Shown one piece after another: positions 9,727 to 19,586 of a stretch of DNA of 64,000 nt (position 1 is its first letter; every line of letters starts with the position of its first letter). The translations under genes and the position numbers were made by a program. The notes beneath the pieces were generated by a model, which saw only the letters and a program-made list of their open reading frames with translations, was not told the origin of the DNA and ran no database searches. The DNA lies in assembly GCA_018401495.1 (NCBI GenBank), contig JAGYJX010000031.1, forward strand, positions 124,001 to 188,000, written 5' to 3'. This DNA is from Rhodospirillaceae bacterium. GTDB taxonomy: Bacteria; Pseudomonadota; Alphaproteobacteria; Thalassobaculales; Thalassobaculaceae.

Positions 9727-10800
9727 TCAGTCGAGCAGCCGGCCGATCAGCTTGGCGGTGTAGTCGACCATCGGGATGATGCGCGCGTAGTTCATCCGGG
9801 TCGGGCCGATGACGCCGATCGCGCCCGACGATGGTGCGGCGCTGGTCGTGATACGGCGCGATGATCATCGAGCAGCCGGTGTTGCGGAACAGCGCGTTCT
9901 CGGCCCCGATGAAGATCTGCACGCCGTCGGCGGCACCCGTGGAGTCGAGAAGCCGCAGGGTGCTCTCCTTCTCCTCCAGGATCTCGAACAGCGCGCGGAT
10001 GCGCTCAAGGTCCTCGACGGCCGACACGTCGCTCAGCAGCGCCGCGTGACCGCGCAGGATCAGCGCCGGCCCCTGCGGGCCTTCACCGCGGGTGGCGAGG
10101 CCGGCCTGCACGACCCGGCTGGTCAGGCTCGTCAAGCTCGGCCTGGCGCTGCACGATCTCGGTCTCGACCTGCTGGCGCAGATCCTGCAGCATCTGGCCC
10201 TTGAGGCGGGAATTCAGGTAGTTGCTGGCCTCGGTCAGGGCCGACGCCGGCAGGCCGGCCGGCAATTCGACGATGCGGTTCTCGACCAGCCCGCCCTTCG
10301 AAACCATGACCACCAGCGCGCGCTGGTTGCCGAGCGGCACGAACTCGATGTGCTTCAGCGGGGCCTCGGCCTTGGGCGAGACCACCAGCCCGGCGCAGCG
10401 CGACAGGCCGGCGAGCGCCGAGGACGCCTCCTCCAGCATCTGCGCGACGGTGCGGCCGGCGGCGGCGCACTTGCCGTCGATGCTGGCGCGCTCGTCGTCG
10501 CTGAGGTCGCCGCCGATCTCGAGCAACCCGTCGACGAAAATCCTCAGCCCGGCATCGGTGGGCAGCCGCCCGGCCGAGGTGTGCGGCGCGTACAGCAGGC
10601 CGGCCTCCTCGAGGTCGGCCATGACGTTGCGGATGGTCGCCGGCGACAGCACCAAGCCCGAGGCGGCGCGACAGGGTTCGCGACCCGACCGGCTCGCCGG
10701 TCTCCACATAGGCGTCGACGATGTGGCGGAAGATCTCCCGCGAACGTTCGTTCAGCTGTCCGAGGATACCGGCCGGACTCTCGCGGTGCTTTGCGCTCAT
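9727..10800 (-). CDS. hrcA: Heat-inducible transcription repressor HrcA (frame broken three times)
   Basis: HrcA represses chaperone genes by binding CIRCE operators. The N-terminal winged helix is split: [16 protein letters not shown] in one frame, then [17 protein letters not shown] in the next. The GAF-like core follows, then [17 protein letters not shown] and [12 protein letters not shown], and finally [18 protein letters not shown] to the end. All three shifts are +1 and fit one extra base each, at 10654-10655, 10126-10127 and 9824-9826. The first repair gives the exact family spacing. No CIRCE element was seen near any gene in the window. Confidence 0.9.
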
Positions 10801-10809
10801 GGCCGCTCA

Positions 10810-10838
10810 TATCTAGGCAGCCGGCGCGCCCCGGTCAA
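10810..10838 (-). promoter_or_regulatory. Sigma-70-type promoter for hrcA, possibly leaderless
   Basis: On the minus strand TTGACC (10833-10838), a 17-base spacer, then TAGATA (10810-10815). The -10 ends only nine bases before the hrcA ATG at 10800, so transcription would start within a few bases of the start codon and the message would be leaderless or nearly so. No ribosome site fits in that space. Confidence 0.6.
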
Positions 10839-10985
10839 CGTCGGTCGCGGCGGTCGCGCCCTCGTCAACCCCGGGCCCGGCCGCCCGGCGGCTGCCGGGG
10901 TGGACGCCGGCGAGGCGTGGGGGTAGTTTCCCGGCCCGTCGCCGGCGCCCCGCGCCGTGGCGACGCCCACGGCAGGAGCCGAGCG

Positions 10986-11717
10986 ATGACCGAACCGTTT
11001 TCCGGGCGCCCGTCCGGCCGCGCCGTGGACGCGCTGCGCGAGATCCGGCTCGAGCCGGGTTACGCCAAGCACGCCGAAGGGTCGTGCCTGGCACGGTTCG
11101 GCGACACCCATGTGCTGTGCACGGCCACCGTCGAGGATCGGGTGCCGCCGTGGCTGAAGGGCGGCGGCAAGGGCTGGGTGACCGCCGAATACGGCATGCT
11201 GCCGCGCTCGACCCACACCCGCACCGATCGCGAGGCGGCGCGCGGCAAGCAGTCCGGGCGAACCCAGGAAATCCAGCGGCTGATCGGGCGGTCGCTGCGC
11301 GCCGTCACCAACCTGGCCGCGCTCGGCGAGCGCCAGGTCCGGATCGACTGCGACGTCATCCAGGCCGACGGCGGCACCCGCACGGCCGCCATCACCGGGT
11401 CCTGGGTCGCGCTGCACCAGGCGTTCGCCACCCTGCTGCGGTTCGGCGCCGTCAAGTCGCTGCCGCTGACCGACACGGTCGCCGCGATCTCGTGCGGCCT
11501 GTACAAGGGCGAGCCGGTGCTCGACCTCGACTACATCGAGGATTCCGGCTGCGCCACCGACGCCAATTTCGTGCTGACCGGGCGCGGCGGCATCGTCGAG
11601 ATCCAGGCGACGGCCGAGACCGAGCCGTTCGAGGAGGCGCAGTTCGACGTGCTGCTTCGGCTGGCCCGCAAGGGGGTGTCGGAGCTGACGGCCCTGCAAC
11701 GGGCCGCGGTGGAGTGA
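10986..11717 (+). CDS. rph: Ribonuclease PH
   Basis: A 243-residue phosphorolytic 3'-5' exoribonuclease that trims tRNA 3' ends. It shows the family segments [75 protein letters not shown] and [18 protein letters not shown]. Length is normal and the frame intact. It is divergent from hrcA across 185 bases and followed nine bases later by rdgB. Confidence 0.97.
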   Translation: MTEPFSGRPSGRAVDALREIRLEPGYAKHAEGSCLARFGDTHVLCTATVEDRVPPWLKGGGKGWVTAEYGMLPRSTHTRTDREAARGKQSGRTQEIQRLIGRSLRAVTNLAALGERQVRIDCDVIQADGGTRTAAITGSWVALHQAFATLLRFGAVKSLPLTDTVAAISCGLYKGEPVLDLDYIEDSGCATDANFVLTGRGGIVEIQATAETEPFEEAQFDVLLRLARKGVSELTALQRAAVE

Positions 11718-11726
11718 GGGGCGGCG

Positions 11727-12347
11727 ATGCCGGCGCGCAAGCTCACCGAGAAGCGGCTGGTGGTGGCCTCGCACAATCCCGGCAAGGTCCGTGAGATCGG
11801 CGAGTTGCTGGCATCAAGAGGCCTGACGGTGGTGTCGGCCGGCGAACTCGGCCTGCCGGAACCCGAGGAGACCGGTGACAGCTTCGTTGCCAACGCCGAG
11901 TTGAAGGCGTTGGCGGCGGCGCGCGCCTCCGGCCTGCCGGCGCTGGCCGACGATTCCGGCTTCTGCCTGGCCGCCCTCGGCGGCGATCCGGGATCTATTC
12001 GGCGCGCTGGGCCGGTCCGGACAAGGATTTCGGCGTCGCCATGGAGAAGGTCTGGTCGGCGCTGTCGGCGACCGGCTCGAGCGACCGACGGGCGTGGTTC
12101 GTCGCCGCCCTGACCCTGGCCTGGCCGGACGGCCACGTGGAGTCCGTCGAGGGCACGGGTCGACGGCGCCGCGGTCTGGCCGCCGCGCGGCGGCAACGGC
12201 TTCGGGTACGACCCGATGTTCGTGCCCGACGGCCACGACCGGACCTTCGGCGAGGTCGATTCGGACTGGAAACATTCCGTCAGTCACCGGGCCATCGCCT
12301 TCCGGATGCTGGTCGAGCGGTGTTTCGATGGCGGCGGACACGACTGA
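11727..12347 (+). CDS. rdgB: dITP/XTP pyrophosphatase RdgB (frame broken twice)
   Basis: Ham1/RdgB family enzyme that removes non-canonical purine triphosphates. It has the N-terminal [14 protein letters not shown] box, [18 protein letters not shown], and the C-terminal [15 protein letters not shown] and SHRAIAF segments. The frame drops one base near 11990-11992 (in a G run) and gains one near 12157-12159 (an extra G), which returns [19 protein letters not shown] to the family pattern. The gene overlaps hemW by 20 bases. About 206 residues after repair. Confidence 0.88.
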
Positions 12348-13553
12348 CCGGGCCCCACGGCCGGACCCCGGCCCGGCGCTGGACGAGACCATCGGGGTCT
12401 ACGTCCACTGGCCGTTCTGCCGCTCGAAATGCCCGTACTGCGACTTCAACAGCCACGTTTCCGACACGGTCGACCACGGACGCTGGCGCCGGGCCCTGGT
12501 GCGCGAGCTCGAGACCCAGGCCGCGCGGGTCGGCCGGCGCCGGGTCGAGAGCGTGTTCTTCGGCGGCGGAACCCCGTCGCTGATGGAACCGGAGACCGTC
12601 GCCGCGGTGCTCGACACCGTCACGCGGTTGTTCCGGATTTCCAACGATCTCGAGGTCACCCTCGAGGCCAACCCGACGTCGGTCGAGGCCGGCCGCCTGG
12701 ACGGCTTCCGGGCGGCCGGGGTGAACCGGGTGTCGCTCGGCGTGCAGGCGCTCGACGACGAGGTGCTGCGCTTTCTCGGGCGCAGCCACGGCGCCGCCGA
12801 GGCGCTGGCGGCGGTGGCGGCGGCGCGCGACCGGTTCGAGCGGGTGAGCTTCGACCTGATCTACGCGCGGCCGGGACAGGACCCGGGGTCCTGGCGCCGC
12901 GAACTGGCGCGGGCGCTTGACCACGCCGCCGGCCACCTGTCGCTGTACCAGCTGACCATCGAGCCGACCACGCCGTTCCACGCGCCTGCACGCCCGCGGC
13001 GCCTTCAGCCTGCCGGACGAGGACGGCGCGGCGGCGCTGTGGGAAGTCACCCAGGAAACCCTGGATGCCGCGGGCCTTCCGGCCTACGAGGTCTCCAACC
13101 ACGCCCGGCCCGGCGAGGAGTGCCGGCACAACCAGGTCTACTGGAGCTATCGCGACTATCTCGGCGTCGGCCCCGGCGCGCACGGCCGGCTGACCGAGGG
13201 CGGCCGCAAGGTCGCCACCCGCACCCACCGGGCCCCGGCGATCTGGCTGGACCGTGTCGAGCGGCACGGCCACGCCCTGGTCGACGACCTGCCCCTGGAC
13301 CCGGACGAGGTGCTCGTCGAAGCGACGCTGACCGGCCTGCGAATGGCCGGTGGCCTGCCGAGACCGCGCTGGCAGGCGCTGTTCGGCCGCGGCCCCGAGG
13401 ATCTGTTCGATACCGCAACGATCAAGCTGCTGTCCGACGGCGGCTTTCTGCGTCCTGGACGCCGACGGGCTGCGGGCCACCGCCGCCGGGCGCGCCCGGC
13501 TGGACGCGGTGACCGACCGCCTGCTGCGCGGCGCGCGCCCGTTCGCCGGATAG
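12328..13553 (+). CDS. hemW: Radical SAM heme chaperone HemW (frame broken twice)
   Basis: HemW/HemN-like family. The radical SAM motif CRSKCPYC lies near residues 31-38 in [38 protein letters not shown] and DLIYARPGQ follow. Such proteins deliver heme rather than act as coproporphyrinogen oxidase. The frame shifts by +1 after TIEPTTPFH (extra C at 12985-12986, restoring [13 protein letters not shown]) and again at the TTT at 13445-13447, restoring [13 protein letters not shown] and the true stop. About 407 residues after repair. Confidence 0.9.
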
Positions 13554-13562
13554 GCCGGGGCG

Positions 13563-14862
13563 TCAGTTCAGCAGCGGCTCGAAGCTGGCGGGCGCCGGAT
13601 CCTCGATCTCGATGCCGCGCGGCGTGAGGCGCAGCACCGCCAGGCCGCGCTCGTTGCTGCCGTCGGGCATCAGCCGGAACAACCCGTCGACCCCGGCGAA
13701 GCCGCCGGGCTGGGTCAGCGACCCGGCGTCGTAGGCGGGGCCGCCCGGCTGGCGGGCCAGCACCGCCGCCAGCGACACCGCGTCGTAGGCGAGCGAGGCG
13801 AGCCCCGCCGGCGCGCTGCCGTACACCGAGCGGTAGCGCTGCTCGAACGGCGCCCGGGTCTCGGGCGAGGGTGCGGCGAACCAGCCGCCGGCCAGCGACG
13901 GCTCGCGCCCCAGTTCGGGGTCGTTCCACTGGGCGCTGCCGAGGTAGCGGACCTTGGTGTTGTCGATGTCGTGATAGGCCATCAGCGGGGCGAGGTTGCG
14001 GATCTCGGCGCCGCCGTCAGGCACCAGCACGGCGTCGACATAGGGGGTGCCGCCGTCGCGCGCGCCGATGCGGCGCGCGAATCGCTCGACCAGCGCACCG
14101 TTCTCCGTGCCACGTCCGGCCGGATAGCTGTCGGTGGCGACCACCGAGCCGCCGGTGCGCGCCGCCGCGCCCTGCAACGCCTGCAAGGCGGCGGAGCCGT
14201 ACGGATTGGCGGGCACCAGCGCACCGAAGCGCTGCAGACCCCGGGCGCTGGCGTAGAGCACCACCCGCTCGACCTGCTGGGCCGGCAGCAGGCCGAACAC
14301 CCAGACGCCATCGCCGGCGACCGTGCGGTCGTTGGAGAACGCCAGCACCGGCACGCCGGAGGCGCGGGTGGCCGGCGACACCGCCGGCGACCTCGGCGGC
14401 GAACAGCGGCCCGACGATCATGCCGGCGCCGGAAGCGATCGCGGTCTCGGCGGCGGCCGCCGCGCCCTCCGGGGTCGACCGGGTGTCGTGGACCGACAGC
14501 ACGAAGGCGTCGTCGGCGATTTCGAACAGCGCCATCTCGGCGGCGTTGCGCATCGCCACACCGACCCCGCCGGCCCGGCCGCTCAACGGCAGCAGCAGAG
14601 CGACCGAACCGTTGCTCGGGCGGATCGCGCCGGGTCCTCCCGGCAGCCCGCTCCCGAGTTCCAGGGTCCCGGTGGGCGGCAGCCCGGCCGGCGGCGGCGG
14701 GGCGACGACCGGCGGCGGGGTGGCTGGACCGGTGGTGGCCGGCGGCGGTACCGTCTCACCGCCGGCACAGCCGGCGAGCCACATGGCCGCCAGCACGGCG
14801 GTGGCGATGCGGCGGTACGGGCTGGGGCGGTGCGAGGTGGGGCGGAGCGTCGGATGGCGCAT
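13563..14862 (-). CDS. LpoA-like penicillin-binding protein activator lipoprotein (frame broken once)
   Basis: About 432 residues. The N-terminus has a lipoprotein signal ending in LAGC (Cys at about residue 32), then a Pro-rich linker, then a periplasmic-binding fold starting SVALLLPLSGRAGGVGVAMRNAAEMALFE. It resembles the LppC/LpoA group and the Leu/Ile/Val-binding family. Some members activate peptidoglycan synthases; which role applies here is not known. One +1 shift at 14384-14385 (an extra base) joins GPLFAAEVAA to VSPATRASGVPVLAFSND. It is divergent from yraN, where rsmI is usually also found. Confidence 0.8.
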
Positions 14863-14947
14863 GGGTCGAATCTCCGGTGACGGGCGTCGACGGTGACGGA
14901 CGCTAATCGAGGCCGACGGTCAAGTAAACGCGGTCGCGGTGGCGGGA

Positions 14948-15361
14948 ATGCGGCGCGTGCCGAGCCCGCGCGCCCGGACGTCGCGGCAGCTCGACCCGCT
15001 GGCGCGCCGGCGCGCCGCCGAACGCCGCGGGCTGCGCGCCGAGACCCTGGCGGCGGCATGGTTGATCCTGAAGGGCTATCGGATCCTGGCGCGCCGCTTG
15101 CGCACGCCGGCCGGGGAGGTGGACCTGGTTGCGCGCCGCGGCGACACGCTGGTGGCCGTCGAGGTCAAGGCGCGGGCCAGCCTGCAGTCGGCGGTCGATT
15201 CGGTCTCGCCGCGCCAGCGCTGGCGGGTGGCGCGCGGGCTGGAGAGTTTCATCGCCGGTCGTCCCGACCTCGCCCGCCTGCACCGGCGCTTCGACCTGGT
15301 GGCGATCCGGCCCTGGCGCTGGCCGGTCCACCTGATCGATATCTGGCGTCCGCAACGGTGA
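14948..15361 (+). CDS. YraN family (UPF0102) endonuclease-like protein
   Basis: About 137 residues. The conserved block AETLAAAWLILKGYRILARR is followed by TPAGEVDLVARRGDTLVAVEVKAR, the nuclease-like GEVDLV...VEVK core of the PD-(D/E)XK fold. Biochemical function is unproven in the family. ATG 14948 is preferred; GTG 14939 is possible. In many relatives rsmI lies between the lpoA gene and yraN, but no rsmI is present here. Confidence 0.85.
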   Translation: MRRVPSPRARTSRQLDPLARRRAAERRGLRAETLAAAWLILKGYRILARRLRTPAGEVDLVARRGDTLVAVEVKARASLQSAVDSVSPRQRWRVARGLESFIAGRPDLARLHRRFDLVAIRPWRWPVHLIDIWRPQR

Positions 15362-15417
15362 CGGCGGCGACGCGACACTCTAGATAAGGATCGCGACCGC
15401 TTCAGCAGGAGAAACCC

Positions 15418-16020
15418 ATGCCGTGCACGCCACGCCACCCGCTTCTCGCCCTTGCCCTGTCGGGTCTGCTCGCCGTCGCCGCCGCCGGCTGCACGCCGAT
15501 CGGGGTGGCGGTCGGAGCCGGGGCGGCCGGCGCGACGGCCGCGCAGAAGGAGAAGGGCTTCGCCGCGTCGGTCGACGACACCCGCATCAGGGCCGAACTC
15601 AACGGCCTGTTCCTGCGCACCGACGCCGATCTCTACCAGCGCCTGTCGTTCACGGTCGAGGAGGGCCGCGTGCTGCTGACCGGCCGCGTCGCCAAGCCGG
15701 AGGCGCGCGTCGACGCCACCAAACTCACCTGGAGCGTTCGCGATGTGCGCGAGGTGATCAACGAGATCCAGGTCGACGACGAGAGCGGCCTGACCGACAA
15801 GGGCCGCGACCTCACGATCGCCACCCGGCTGCGGACCCGCCTGCTGGTCGACGACCAGGTCTCGTTCATCAACTACTCGATCGATGTGGTGAACCAGACC
15901 GTCTACATCATGGGCGTGGCCCGCTCGGAGACCGAGTTGCAGCGGGTGCTCGGAACCGCGCGCGACATTCCCTACGTTCGCAACGTGGTGGATTTCGTGC
16001 GCGTCGTGCCGCCGGCGTGA
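15418..16020 (+). CDS. Outer-membrane lipoprotein with two BON domains
   Basis: A 200-residue protein with a lipoprotein signal, LLAVAAAGC, Cys near residue 25. Two BON domains follow: about residues 55-115 (DTRIRAELNGLF to VREVINEIQV) and 125-190 (IATRLRTRLLVDDQV to VRNVVDFVRVV). It resembles the DolP/OsmY group, which sits at the cell envelope and supports outer-membrane integrity. CAGGAG precedes the ATG, and a TAGATA element lies about 35 bases upstream. The stop overlaps the GTG start of the next gene. Confidence 0.87.
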   Translation: MPCTPRHPLLALALSGLLAVAAAGCTPIGVAVGAGAAGATAAQKEKGFAASVDDTRIRAELNGLFLRTDADLYQRLSFTVEEGRVLLTGRVAKPEARVDATKLTWSVRDVREVINEIQVDDESGLTDKGRDLTIATRLRTRLLVDDQVSFINYSIDVVNQTVYIMGVARSETELQRVLGTARDIPYVRNVVDFVRVVPPA

Positions 16021-16851
16021 GTCCCGATTCCGCCCTCGCCGCCCTCGACGCGGTCGCCGCCGCCGGCGACGCGCCGCTGGCGATCGCCGAGACCGCGCTG
16101 GCCCTGGCGCTGCTCGAGCGGGTCGAGGGCGGGTTGCCGGCACCCGATCTCGCCCCCAGCCTGTCGGCCCTCGACGCGTTGGTCGCGGCCGTTGCCGAAG
16201 CCGAGACCCGGGGTGCCGACCCGTCGGCGGCGCTCGGCGCCGGCATCGCCGGCCGGCTCGGCTACCGTGGCGACACCGACAGCTACGACGACCTCGCCAA
16301 CGCCGACCTGATCCGGGTCATCGAGCGCCGCCGCGGCCTGCCGGTCGCGCTCGGGATCCTGTACATCCACGCCGCCCGGGCCCGCGGCCACGCCGCCGCC
16401 GGCCTGAACGTGCCGGCGCATTTCCTGATCGGCATCGCGATCGGCGCGCGCCGCTACGCCCTCGATCCCTTCCACGGCGGCGAGCCGCTCGACCCGGACG
16501 GGCTGCGCGCGCTGCTGCGGCGCGTCAGCCCGGGCGCCGAGGACACGCCGGCGGCGATGCTGGCGGTGCCCGACCGGGCCGTGCTGCTGCGCCTGCAGAA
16601 CAACATCAAGACCCGCCGGCTGCGGGCCGGCGACACGCCGGGCGGATTGGCCGTGCTGGCGCGCATGCGGCGGATGGCGCCGGAATCGCGTGGAGCTGGT
16701 GGGCGAGCAGGCGGCGCTGCTGGCCGCCAGCGGCGCCATGCGGGCGGCGACCCGGAGCCTGCGCGGTTGGCTCGACGCCGGACACGGCGACCAGCGCGCC
16801 CGCCGCGCCGTCGAGGCGCAACTCGCGGGCATCGGTTCCCGGCTCAACTGA
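16017..16851 (+). CDS. SirB1-type transglutaminase-like/TPR protein (frame broken once)
   Basis: About 277 residues. The SirB1 (transglutaminase-like) core includes YDDLANADLIRVIERRRGLPV and HAAAGLNVPAHFLIGIAI, with the family's NVPxHF-type segment and DPFHGGEPLD. A C-terminal TPR-like part follows (LLRLQNNIKTRRL to the end). The GTG start overlaps the BON gene stop, so the two are coupled. A +1 shift at 16684-16685 (extra A) restores RVELVGEQAALLAASGA up to the stop at 16851. Family function is not established. Confidence 0.78.
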
Positions 16852-16971
16852 CAGAAGTTCCGGGCGTTCATCCCGCATGCCCCTTGCGCGCCGGCCGGGC
16901 GCGATGGATGGTCGGCGCGCCAACTCACGACCGCGGCTGCCGCCGCGGGAGCAACGTCAGGGAGACCGCCC

Positions 16972-17910
16972 ATGGCCCTCGAGGTCGCGATCCAGATGGA
17001 TCCCATCGAGACGGTGTCGATCAACGGCGACAGCAGCTTCGCGCTGGCGCTCGAGGCGCAGAAGCGCGGCCACGCGCTGTACCACTATCTGCCGCGCCAC
17101 CTGACGTTCCGCGACCGCAAGGTGACCGCGCGGGTGGCTCCGCTTCAGGTGCGCCGGGTCGAGGGCGACCATTTCACCCTCGGGCCGCGCGAATCGGTTG
17201 ATCTGTCGAGCATGGACGTGGTGCTGCTGCGCCAGGATCCGCCGTTCGACATGAGCTACATCACCACCACCCACGTGCTCGAGCACATCCACCCCAAGAC
17301 CCTGGTGGTGAACGACCCGGCGAGCGTGCGCAACGCCCCGGAGAAGCTGTTCGTCACGCATTTCGAGGGCTTGATGCCGCCGACGCTGATCGCCCACGAC
17401 CCCGTGGAGATCAAGGCGTTCCGCGACGAGCACAAGGACATCATCGTCAAGCCGCTGTTCGGCAACGGCGGCGCCGGCGTGTTCCACATCAAGCCGGACG
17501 ACGAGAACCTGAACTCGCTGCTCGAGCTGTTCACCCAGTTCTACCGCGAGCCGGTGATCGTGCAGCGCTACCTGCCGGAGGTCCGGCAGGGCGACAAGCG
17601 GGTGATCCTGGTCGACGGCAAGGGCGTCGGCGCCATCAACCGCATCCCGGCCCAGGGCGAGGCGCGCTCCAACATGCACGTCGGCGGCCGGGCGGTGAAA
17701 TGCGAGATGACCAGGCGCGACCACGCGATCTGCGAGGCGATCGGACCCGAACTCAAGAAGCGCGGCCTGGTGTTCGTCGGGATCGACGTGATCGGCGACT
17801 ACCTGACCGAAATCAACGTGACCTCGCCGACCGGCATCCAGGAGCTGTCGCGCTTCGACGGCATCGACGTGGCGGCGATGCTGTGGGACGCCATCGAGGC
17901 GAAGCGCTGA
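16972..17910 (+). CDS. gshB: Glutathione synthetase
   Basis: A 312-residue ATP-grasp ligase that joins gamma-glutamylcysteine and glycine. It has the N-terminal [40 protein letters not shown], the ATP-grasp segments [17 protein letters not shown] and [20 protein letters not shown], and the C-terminal [17 protein letters not shown]. Length is normal. A CAGGGAG ribosome site precedes the ATG. It converges with the Na/Pi gene, 25 bases separating the stops. Confidence 0.97.
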   Translation: MALEVAIQMDPIETVSINGDSSFALALEAQKRGHALYHYLPRHLTFRDRKVTARVAPLQVRRVEGDHFTLGPRESVDLSSMDVVLLRQDPPFDMSYITTTHVLEHIHPKTLVVNDPASVRNAPEKLFVTHFEGLMPPTLIAHDPVEIKAFRDEHKDIIVKPLFGNGGAGVFHIKPDDENLNSLLELFTQFYREPVIVQRYLPEVRQGDKRVILVDGKGVGAINRIPAQGEARSNMHVGGRAVKCEMTRRDHAICEAIGPELKKRGLVFVGIDVIGDYLTEINVTSPTGIQELSRFDGIDVAAMLWDAIEAKR

Positions 17911-17935
17911 GCGTCCGGCCCGCGGCGCCGGCCGG

Positions 17936-19573
17936 TCAGTCCGGCGCGACCGCCGTCGGTTCCCGGTCCAGCAGCAGGGCGTAGCGGCGGATCAGCCAGA
18001 CCGTGCGCTCGAACAGCGCGGTGGCGGCGTACAGCGTGTCGTGGTCGCCGGCGCTCAGGCGGGTCTCGCCGGCGACCCGCCGGCGCAGTCGGTCCATGGA
18101 GTCCGAACGGTCGCCGCTCAGCGCCAGCAGGACGGCGATGTCGTCGGGCTGCGCGCCGCTCTCGGTCTCCTGTGCCAGGGCGTCGGCGGCGGTCAGCACC
18201 AGCGCGTGCTGGCTCTCGACCAGCGCCAGCAGCAGGCCGGGCAATCGGTCCTCGCCGGCCGCCCGGAGCTGGAGGCCGCGGTACGGGCCTGAGAGTTGCT
18301 GGTCCAGCGTGGTGATGAGCTCGCCGAGCAGCTGGTTGCGCTTCTCCAGCCGCAGCACGGCCATCAGCAGCTCGCGCGACGTGGTGGCGTCCAGCAAATC
18401 GGCGAGGAACCCCTCGCAGCGTGCCGTCAGGTTGCGGCAGGCCTCGAGCAGGCCGTTCGGTTCGGCTTGGGCGATGGCGTCGGGACGGGCGGCATCCAGC
18501 AGCGCCGGCAGATAGGCGAAGACCCGCGCCTGTTCGCGGCGGACCAGCTCGACCGCGGTCTGCGGGTCCTCGATCGCCTGGTCGTACAGGAAGCGCGGCC
18601 GCGACAGCCGCTCCTCCTCGCTCTCCGGGGCGATCCGCGCGACCAGCGCCAGCGCCGGACTGGCGAACAGGGTGAGGGCCAGGGCCGAGACCACCTGCAG
18701 CGCGAGGTAGAGCAGCGCCACCGCCTGCTCCGGCGCGGCCGAGGCGGCGGCCCGGAGCTCGGCGCCGCCCGGGATCCCGAACGCGGCGTCGGCGGCGTAC
18801 AGCGGCAGCAGCAGCGCCACCCCCACTGCCTTGGCGACCACCTGGATCAGGGCGAGCTGACGGCCGCCGCCGCTGAGGTTGGCCGACAGCAGCCAGACGC
18901 TGAGGCCGGAACCCAGGCTGGCGCCGAACACGATCAGCGCGGTCTGGTCGAGGGTCAGGAGGCCGACCGACGTGAGGGTCACCGCAACCACCGACACGGT
19001 GGCCGAGCTCTGCGCCACCAGGGTCAGCGCCGCACCCGCCACGAACGCCAGGATCGGCCAGCCGGCGGTGAAGGCCAGCACGTCCGCGACCGCCGACACC
19101 TGCCGGATCTGGCCGCCGCCCTCCTTCAGCAGGACGATGCCGAGGAACAGCAGGGCCACCCCCAGCGCCGAGCCGAGGGTGTGGCGCCAGCGCGGCGAGC
19201 GGTCGAGGTCGAGGAAGTAGCCGATCCCCGTGACGCCGAGCATGTAGAGCACCAGGATCCGCAGGTCGACCACCGCCAGCAGCACCAGCACCGAGGTGCC
19301 GACGTTCGCCCAGACCACCAGCGGCACGGCGCGCCGGATGGTCATCAGGCCGGCCGACATCATGCTGACGACGATGAAGGTGATGGCGCTGCTGCTCTGG
19401 GTGACCGCGCCGGACAGCGTGCCGACCAGCACCGCCAGCAGGCGGTTGCCGGTGGCGCGCGCGATCAGGCGCCGGAACCAGCGTCCGCTCAACTCCCTGA
19501 GGTTGCCGCCGATCAGCCGGACGCCGATGAAGAACAATCCGAGCCCGGCGGCGATGTCCGCGACGATCTCCAC
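17936..19573 (-). CDS. Na/Pi-cotransporter family membrane protein with PhoU-like tail
   Basis: A 545-residue protein. The N-terminal 300 residues carry about eight membrane segments with the two inverted QSS repeats of the NptA/YjbB family: GAVTQSSSAITFIVVSMMSAG near residue 60 and LVAQSSATVSVVAVTLTSVG near residue 190. The C-terminal 230 residues are helical and PhoU-like. Bacterial members export or regulate phosphate. It is the second gene after the orphan sensor, 13 bases away, so the two probably form one unit. Confidence 0.85.
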   Translation of the reverse strand: MEIVADIAAGLGLFFIGVRLIGGNLRELSGRWFRRLIARATGNRLLAVLVGTLSGAVTQSSSAITFIVVSMMSAGLMTIRRAVPLVVWANVGTSVLVLLAVVDLRILVLYMLGVTGIGYFLDLDRSPRWRHTLGSALGVALLFLGIVLLKEGGGQIRQVSAVADVLAFTAGWPILAFVAGAALTLVAQSSATVSVVAVTLTSVGLLTLDQTALIVFGASLGSGLSVWLLSANLSGGGRQLALIQVVAKAVGVALLLPLYAADAAFGIPGGAELRAAASAAPEQAVALLYLALQVVSALALTLFASPALALVARIAPESEEERLSRPRFLYDQAIEDPQTAVELVRREQARVFAYLPALLDAARPDAIAQAEPNGLLEACRNLTARCEGFLADLLDATTSRELLMAVLRLEKRNQLLGELITTLDQQLSGPYRGLQLRAAGEDRLPGLLLALVESQHALVLTAADALAQETESGAQPDDIAVLLALSGDRSDSMDRLRRRVAGETRLSAGDHDTLYAATALFERTVWLIRRYALLLDREPTAVAPD

Positions 19574-19586
19574 GGCGCTTCGCCCG

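Noticed and set aside
9651-10985. CIRCE operator near grpE or hrcA
   Set aside because: No TTAGCACTC-N9-GAGTGCTAA or close variant is present.
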